Shown: one piece after another, positions 59,468-64,000 of the stretch
How positions within the stretch are numbered: position 1 is the first letter of the stretch
Layout: the number at the start of each line of letters is the position of its first letter
DNA from: Cognatilysobacter claricitrinus
GTDB lineage: Bacteria > Pseudomonadota > Gammaproteobacteria > Xanthomonadales > Xanthomonadaceae
Direction of reading: 5' to 3'
Assembly (NCBI RefSeq): GCF_045866565.1
Contig: NZ_BAAFZV010000003.1
Coordinates: 372,001-436,000 of the forward strand
Length of the DNA stretch: 64,000 nt
Position numbers and translations under genes: made by a program
Notes under the pieces: model-generated
The model's database searches: none
Seen by the model: only the letters and a program-made list of their open reading frames with translations
Told to the model about the DNA's origin: nothing

Positions 59468-59887
59468 ATGAAATACCTGCACGCCATGGTCCGCGTCCGC
59501 GATCTCGACGCCTCGCTGCGTTTCTGGTGCGACGGGCTCGGCCTCGTCGAGAACCGCCGTCGAGACTATCCGCAGGGCCGCTTCACGCTGGTCTATCTCG
59601 GCGCGCCGGAGAACCCGGAATCGGAGATCGAGCTGACCTGGAACTACGACACCGAGGACTACGGCACCGCGCGCAATTTCGGCCACCTCGCGTTCGCGGT
59701 CGACGACGTCTACGCGACGTGCGCGCACCTGCAGTCGATGGGCTACACGATCAACCGCCCGCCGCGCGACGGCCACATGGCGTTCGTGCGCTCGCCGGAC
59801 TTGATCTCGGTGGAGTTGCTGCAGCGCGGCGAGCGCCTCGCGCCGCAGGAGCCGTGGGCATCGATGGCTAACACCGGCGTCTGGTGA
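59468..59887 (+). CDS. VOC-family protein (lactoylglutathione-lyase-like)
   Basis: A 139-residue double-beta-alpha-beta-beta-beta fold protein: MKYLHAMVRVRDLDASLRFWCDGLGL, then YDTEDYGTARNFGHLAFAVDDVY and SPDLISVELLQRG, with His and Glu at metal-binding places of glyoxalase I. The length and the FGHLAFAV segment fit glyoxalase-I-like proteins, but other VOC dioxygenases or resistance proteins cannot be excluded. It starts 9 bases after the SDR stop. Confidence 0.85.
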   Translation: MKYLHAMVRVRDLDASLRFWCDGLGLVENRRRDYPQGRFTLVYLGAPENPESEIELTWNYDTEDYGTARNFGHLAFAVDDVYATCAHLQSMGYTINRPPRDGHMAFVRSPDLISVELLQRGERLAPQEPWASMANTGVW

Positions 59888-60001
59888 CGCACGCAGCGCG
59901 GGACGCTGTGTAGCGGCGGAACGCGGTCTGCGTCGCGCCGCCGTCCGCGCCGATCGACGACAATGCCGGCGCGCCGAGTGGGCGTTCCGAAGTCCATACC
60001 G

Positions 60002-61237
60002 ATGTCCGATTCCGATTCGCTGCTCGGCCTCGCCGACCGCTACTACGTCCCCGTCTATCGTCCGCGCCGCATCGTGCTCGACCACGGTCGCGGCGCACGC
60101 GTCTGGGATCGCGACGGCCGTGAGTACGTCGACTTCGGCGCCGGCATCGCGGTCAACGCACTCGGCCATGCACATCCGCCGCTGGTCGAAGCGCTGACCG
60201 CGCAGGCGTCCAAGCTTTGGCACACCAGCAATGTCTTCGTGTCGGAGCCGCCGCTGCGACTGGCGGAAGCGCTGGTCGAAGCCTCGGGGTTTGCCGAGCG
60301 CGTATTCCTGTGCAACTCCGGCGCGGAAGCCAATGAAGCGGCGATCAAGCTCGCGCGGCGCTGGGCGACGTCGAAGGGGCGCGAACCGTCGCGCCGCACC
60401 ATTCTTACCTTCGAGGGGAGCTTTCACGGCCGCACGCTCGCGACGGTCACCGCGACCGCGCAGCCGAAATACCAGGAAGGCTTCGAGCCGCTGCCGCCGG
60501 GCTTCCGCTACGCACGCTTCAACGACATCGACGCCGCGCGCGAAGCGATGTCTGCGGGCGACGTCTGCGCGGTGCTCGTCGAGCCGGTGCAGGGCGAGGG
60601 TGGCGTCATGCCGGCGACGCCGGAATTCCTCGCCGCGCTGCGCGAGCTCTGCGACGCGCACGGCGCGCTGCTGATGTTCGACGAGATCCAGTGCGGCATG
60701 GGGCGAACGGGCAGGTTGTTCGCGTGGCAGGACTACGGCGTGCGGCCGGACGTCGTATCGCTCGCCAAGGCGCTTGGCAGCGGCTTTCCGATCGGCGCGA
60801 TGCTCGCCGGCCCGGATGCCGCGGAGACGCTCCAATTCGGCGCACACGGCACCACGTTCGGCGGCAATCCACTCGCGGCCGCGGTCGCGCTCGCTGCGCT
60901 GCGCGAGCTGTCGTCCGACGCCGTGCTGGGCAACGTCGCGAAGCAGGCGACCGCGATTCGCGACGCGCTCGCCGCATGCGACCGTGAATTCGGCCTGTTC
61001 GACGACGTGCGTGGCCGCGGCTTGATGATCGGCGCGCAATTGCGACCGGCCTTTGCTGGTCGCGCGTCGGAAATCCTCGACCGCTGCGTCGACCACGGTC
61101 TGCTGCTGTTGCAGGCGGGGCCGGATGTGCTGCGTTTCGTTCCGGCGCTGAACATCGGCGATGAGGATGTTGCCGAAGGCCTGAATCGCCTCGGTCGCGC
61201 GTTGCGCGACTTCGTCGTCGCTCAGCCGAGGCCGTAA
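60002..61237 (+). CDS. argD: Acetylornithine/succinylornithine-type aminotransferase
   Basis: A 411-residue class-III PLP aminotransferase. GAGIAVNALGHAHPPLV, CNSGAEANEAAIKLAR, TFEGSFHGRTLATV, the PLP Asp in LMFDEIQCGMGRTG and the Lys in DVVSLAKALGSGFPIGAM are all present. It best fits the ArgD/AstC group, using acetylornithine or succinylornithine with 2-oxoglutarate, but gamma-aminobutyrate-type substrates are possible. The stop lies inside the 3' end of the convergent HAD gene (16-base overlap). The start at 60002 gives MSDSDSLLGLADRYYVPVYRP. Confidence 0.85.
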   Translation: MSDSDSLLGLADRYYVPVYRPRRIVLDHGRGARVWDRDGREYVDFGAGIAVNALGHAHPPLVEALTAQASKLWHTSNVFVSEPPLRLAEALVEASGFAERVFLCNSGAEANEAAIKLARRWATSKGREPSRRTILTFEGSFHGRTLATVTATAQPKYQEGFEPLPPGFRYARFNDIDAAREAMSAGDVCAVLVEPVQGEGGVMPATPEFLAALRELCDAHGALLMFDEIQCGMGRTGRLFAWQDYGVRPDVVSLAKALGSGFPIGAMLAGPDAAETLQFGAHGTTFGGNPLAAAVALAALRELSSDAVLGNVAKQATAIRDALAACDREFGLFDDVRGRGLMIGAQLRPAFAGRASEILDRCVDHGLLLLQAGPDVLRFVPALNIGDEDVAEGLNRLGRALRDFVVAQPRP

Positions 61238-61836
61238 GCGGCGAGCACGCCGGCGAGGACGTTCGGCGCAGCTACGTGCGCGGCCTGCAATCCCGCGCGT
61301 CGCGCGCCTTCGACATTCGCGATCGAGTCGTCGACGAACAGCGTCGACGCCGGCGCATGGCCGAGCGACTCCACGGCGTCGAGATAGACGCACTCAACCA
61401 GTTTGCGCGCACCGAGCCGCGCACTGCACAGCACGCGGTCACCGAACGCGGCAGCGAGCGCAGGCGCGATCTCCCGCAGCAGGTCGACGAGCAGGCCGCC
61501 GTTGTTGGTCAGCACTGCGATGTCGCAACGCGCGTGAACACGCGCGAGCAGTGCAGGCAGCGCCGGGTCCATCCGCATCGCGACACGGCGCGCGTCGGCC
61601 CATACCGCGCGATTGACGCTGGTACCCAATGCCCCACCGAGCGCGTCAAGGTAGTCGTCGGCTTCGATCGAGCCCGCGTCGAAGCGATCTTCGAGGCCGC
61701 TACCGAACAGCGCGGCCCACACCGCACCATCCTCGACGCCGATCGCGCGCGCCAGATGCGTAACGCGCGCGGCGCGGTCGTAATCGACGAGTACGCCGTC
61801 GAGGTCGAACAGCACCAGCGACGGCGTCGAACTCAC
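61222..61836 (-). CDS. HAD-superfamily phosphatase
   Basis: A 204-residue haloacid-dehalogenase-like hydrolase. Motif I FDLDGVLVDYD, motif II VLTNNGG, and the motif III/IV region GARKLVECVYLDAVESLG and LFVDDSIANVEGARRAG. Cap type and length fit small-molecule phosphatases such as sugar-phosphatase or phosphoglycolate-phosphatase relatives; the substrate is unknown. It starts at GTG 61836, overlapping the hemL stop (GTGA), and its 3' end overlaps argD on the other strand. Confidence 0.85.
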   Translation of the reverse strand: MSSTPSLVLFDLDGVLVDYDRAARVTHLARAIGVEDGAVWAALFGSGLEDRFDAGSIEADDYLDALGGALGTSVNRAVWADARRVAMRMDPALPALLARVHARCDIAVLTNNGGLLVDLLREIAPALAAAFGDRVLCSARLGARKLVECVYLDAVESLGHAPASTLFVDDSIANVEGARRAGLQAAHVAAPNVLAGVLAAYGLG

Positions 61837-63116
61837 AGCGTCGCGAACGCTTCGCGCGCGGCAGCGAGGGTATGCGCGATCTCCGCGTCGCCATGCGCGC
61901 TCGATATGAAGCCTGCTTCGAACGCCGACGGCGCGAGGTAGACGCCGCGTTCGAGCATCGCGTGGAAGAAGCGGTTGAAGCGCGCGGTGTCGGAAGCCTT
62001 CGCGTCCTCGAACGTTTCCACCGGGCCTTCGCGAAAATACAGGCCGAACATGCCCGGTGCGCGCGTGGTGTGGAACGCGATGCCGGCATCGCGCGCGGCC
62101 GCTTCGAGCCCGTCGCACAAGGCGTGTGTGCTGCGTTCCAGTGCATCGTGGAAACCGGGCGCCTGGATGAGATCGAGCGTCGCAAGGCCCGCCGCCATCG
62201 CGACCGGATTGCCGCTCAGCGTACCGGCTTGGTAGATCGGACCGGCGGGCGCGATCTGCTGCATCAGGTCGCGGCGACCGCCGTACGCACCCACCGGCAT
62301 GCCGCCGCCGATGATCTTGCCGAACGTCGACAGGTCCGGCGTGATGCCGTAGCGCTGCTGCGCGCCGCCGAGCGCGACGCGAAAGCCCGTCATCACCTCG
62401 TCGAAGATCAGGATTGCGTCGTGCCGGCTGCACAGCTCGCGCAAATGCTGCAGATAGCCGTCGCGCGGAAGGATGCAGTTCGCATTGCCGACGATGGGCT
62501 CGATGATGAGCGCGGCGATGTCGTCGCCCGTGCTGTCGAACAACGCGGTCGCGGCGTCGAAATCGTTGTAGGGCAGCGTCAACGTAAGATCGGCGAGTGC
62601 GGCGGGAACGCCCGGCGAGTTCGGCAGGCCGAGTGTCATGACGCCGCTGCCGGCTTTCACCAGGAAGCTGTCGCCGTGGCCGTGGTAGCAGCCTTCGAAC
62701 TTGACGATGCGTGTGCGGCCCGTCGCGCCGCGCGCAAGGCGGATCGCGGACAGCGTCGCTTCCGTGCCGGAGTTGACCATGCGCACCATTTCGCAGCTCG
62801 GCACGATGCGCGTGATCGCTTCGGCCATGTCGACTTCCAGCGGATTCGGAACGCCGAAACTCAGGCCGTTGCGCATCGTGCTTTCGACTGCCTCGAGCAC
62901 GCGCGGATGCGCATGGCCCGCGATCATCGGCCCCCACGACCCGACGTAGTCGACATAGCGGTTGCCGTCGACATCGAACAGATACGCACCTTCCGCGCGC
63001 TGCGCGAAGAACGGCGTGCCGCCCACCGAGCGGAACGCACGCACGGGCGAATTGACTCCGCCCGGAAGCAGCTCGGATGCGCGCGCGAACAGGCGCTCGG
63101 AAATCGTGTGGTTCAT
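61833..63116 (-). CDS. hemL: Glutamate-1-semialdehyde 2,1-aminomutase
   Basis: A 427-residue PLP enzyme converting glutamate 1-semialdehyde to 5-aminolevulinate in C5-pathway haem synthesis. NSGTEATLSAIRLARG, FEGCYHGHGDSFLVKAGSG, LIFDEVMTGFR and STFGKIIGGGMPVGAYGG (PLP lysine) are diagnostic. The ATG at 63116 (MNHTISERLF) overlaps the thiE stop (ATGA), and the stop overlaps the HAD start, so three genes are translationally coupled. Confidence 0.97.
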   Translation of the reverse strand: MNHTISERLFARASELLPGGVNSPVRAFRSVGGTPFFAQRAEGAYLFDVDGNRYVDYVGSWGPMIAGHAHPRVLEAVESTMRNGLSFGVPNPLEVDMAEAITRIVPSCEMVRMVNSGTEATLSAIRLARGATGRTRIVKFEGCYHGHGDSFLVKAGSGVMTLGLPNSPGVPAALADLTLTLPYNDFDAATALFDSTGDDIAALIIEPIVGNANCILPRDGYLQHLRELCSRHDAILIFDEVMTGFRVALGGAQQRYGITPDLSTFGKIIGGGMPVGAYGGRRDLMQQIAPAGPIYQAGTLSGNPVAMAAGLATLDLIQAPGFHDALERSTHALCDGLEAAARDAGIAFHTTRAPGMFGLYFREGPVETFEDAKASDTARFNRFFHAMLERGVYLAPSAFEAGFISSAHGDAEIAHTLAAAREAFATL

Positions 63117-63754
63117 GCGGGATCCTCGAAGCAGTCGATATAGGCGCGCGCCGCGGCCTGCGGGTCGCGGGATTCGAAAAGGCCGCCGATCACGGCGATG
63201 AGATCAGCGCCGGCGTCGATCACGGCGCGCGCGTTTTCGGGGGTGATTCCGCCGATCGCGACGCGCGGCAGGCCGAGTGTGGCGCTGTCACGCAGGAGGT
63301 CGGGCGACGCACGGCGTGCGTTGGGCTTGGTGCCGGACGGAAAGAACGCGCCGAATGCGATGTAGCTCGCGCCTGCACGCGCCGCGTGTCGCGCACGGTC
63401 GAGGCTGTCGTAGCAGGACGCGCCAACGATGCCGTCGTCGCCGAACGCGCGTCGCGCGTCGCGCAGGTCGCCGTCGTCACCGCCGAGATGTGCGCCGTCG
63501 GCGCCGATCTCGACGGCGAGTCGCCAGTCGTCGTTCACCACCAATGGAATGTCGTAGTCGCGACACACTGGCAGCAGCGCGAGCGCCTGTTCGCGACGTA
63601 GCGCGGCGTCCGCGGTCTTGTTGCGGTATTGCAGGACTGCAGCACCGGCAGCGAGCACCGGCGCAACGCGCGCGATAAGGCGTCCGGTGTCCGGGTCGTC
63701 GGGCGTGATCGCATACAGGCCGCGACGCGGCCACAGCGGCAGGATGGGAGACAT
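63113..63754 (-). CDS. thiE: Thiamine-phosphate synthase
   Basis: A 213-residue TIM-barrel enzyme joining HMP-PP and THZ-P to form thiamine phosphate. GLYAITPDDPDTG, VLQYRNKTADAALRREQA, VVNDDWRLA, GADGAHLGGDDGDL and VAIGGITPENA are family signatures. I take the ATG at 63754 (MSPILPLWPRRG); a GTG at 63802 would add 16 non-conserved residues. It works with ThiC, which lies 20 kb away under TPP control, while no riboswitch is visible here. It diverges from rubredoxin with a 61-base gap and overlaps hemL. Confidence 0.95.
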   Translation of the reverse strand: MSPILPLWPRRGLYAITPDDPDTGRLIARVAPVLAAGAAVLQYRNKTADAALRREQALALLPVCRDYDIPLVVNDDWRLAVEIGADGAHLGGDDGDLRDARRAFGDDGIVGASCYDSLDRARHAARAGASYIAFGAFFPSGTKPNARRASPDLLRDSATLGLPRVAIGGITPENARAVIDAGADLIAVIGGLFESRDPQAAARAYIDCFEDPA

Positions 63755-63815
63755 GCTTTCCGCGAAGAGGAGCGGGTGGGACAATGCGGGCCCGCAAGCC
63801 ACGCATTATCAGCCC

Positions 63816-64000
63816 ATGTCGACGCCCGCAGAAAACGCCCCGTTCCGCACCTGGATGTGCGTCGTCTGCGGCTTCATCTATGACGAGGCGAAGGGGCTGC
63901 CGGAAGAAGGCATCGCACCGGGCACGCGCTGGGCGGACGTGCCGGACACGTGGACGTGCCCGGATTGCGGCGTCACCAAGGACGACTTCGAGATGACCGA
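63816..64000 (+). CDS. Rubredoxin (3' end beyond the window)
   Basis: Sixty-one codons of a small electron carrier with one FeS4 centre. The two CxxC ligand pairs are CVVCGFIYDEAKG and CPDCGVTKDDFEM, with the usual GIAPGTRWADVPDTWTC between them. Length and motifs are complete except for the last residues and stop codon, which lie outside the window. Expected role: electron transfer to alkane hydroxylase or to stress reductases; the partner is not in view. It diverges from thiE. Confidence 0.93.
   Translation, partial: MSTPAENAPFRTWMCVVCGFIYDEAKGLPEEGIAPGTRWADVPDTWTCPDCGVTKDDFEMT

Noticed and set aside
58340..61393. A 1017-residue minus-strand frame over the SDR, VOC and argD-like genes
   Set aside because: Shadow of three real plus-strand genes with motifs in the right order.

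Overview
The window is a dense, GC-rich stretch of gammaproteobacterial chromosome, and its gene content and order point to the Xanthomonadaceae/Lysobacteraceae (Lysobacter-Luteimonas-Xanthomonas type). Support for this includes a purD-purH-fis-DUF3426-prmA-accCB-aroQ run, waaA next to tolC, a pyrophosphate-dependent phosphofructokinase beside a K+-independent H+-pyrophosphatase, and a short adenylate kinase. There are no rRNA or tRNA genes, no CRISPR arrays, no insertion sequences and no phage genes. It reads as core chromosome, with a few unusual genes.

Layout. 1-14.0 kb is almost entirely minus strand: cutA, dsbD, a TlpA-like thioredoxin, aroQ, accB, accC, a lipoprotein, a TonB-C protein, prmA, a zinc-ribbon DUF3426 protein, fis, purH, a secreted unknown and purD (cut by the window edge). 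One plus-strand persulfide dioxygenase interrupts the run. At 14.0-16.7 kb a Cro/C1-type regulator gene faces an intergenic region with a repeated heptamer, a structured RNA candidate with its own terminator, and groESL, which carries a sigma-32 promoter plus a CIRCE operator overlapping a sigma-70 promoter. At 17-26 kb lie a secreted subtilase, glnE preceded by a second RNA/attenuator candidate, and small enzymes. At 26-31 kb is an envelope operon (zinc-finger protein, glycosyltransferase, O-antigen-ligase-type protein, LpxL-type acyltransferase, waaA), followed by convergent tolC and a pcm-like gene. At 33-38.4 kb a TetR regulator diverges from an RND adaptor/pump pair that probably uses the nearby TolC.

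At 38.6-42.3 kb the threonine operon (homoserine dehydrogenase, thrB, thrC) is preceded by a Thr-codon-rich leader peptide and four alternating complementary segments, a transcription-attenuation layout. It diverges from a TPP-riboswitch-controlled thiC. Next come two overlapping paralogous Asp/Asn beta-hydroxylase-type genes, the first fused to a sulfotransferase domain. This pair is the most unusual coding locus in the window. At 47.4-54 kb pyrophosphate-handling genes cluster (ppa, hppA, PPi-type pfp) with adk.

At 54-64 kb are a LprI-like protein, mpl, a DedA-PAP2-LssY fusion with altered phosphatase motifs, a small kinase-like protein, an SDR, a VOC protein, an acetylornithine-type transaminase, a HAD hydrolase, hemL, thiE and a rubredoxin cut by the window edge. 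Overlapping ATGA/GTGA junctions (dsbD-tlpA, thr genes, hydroxylase pair, LPS genes, hemL-HAD, thiE-hemL) show tight operon organisation.
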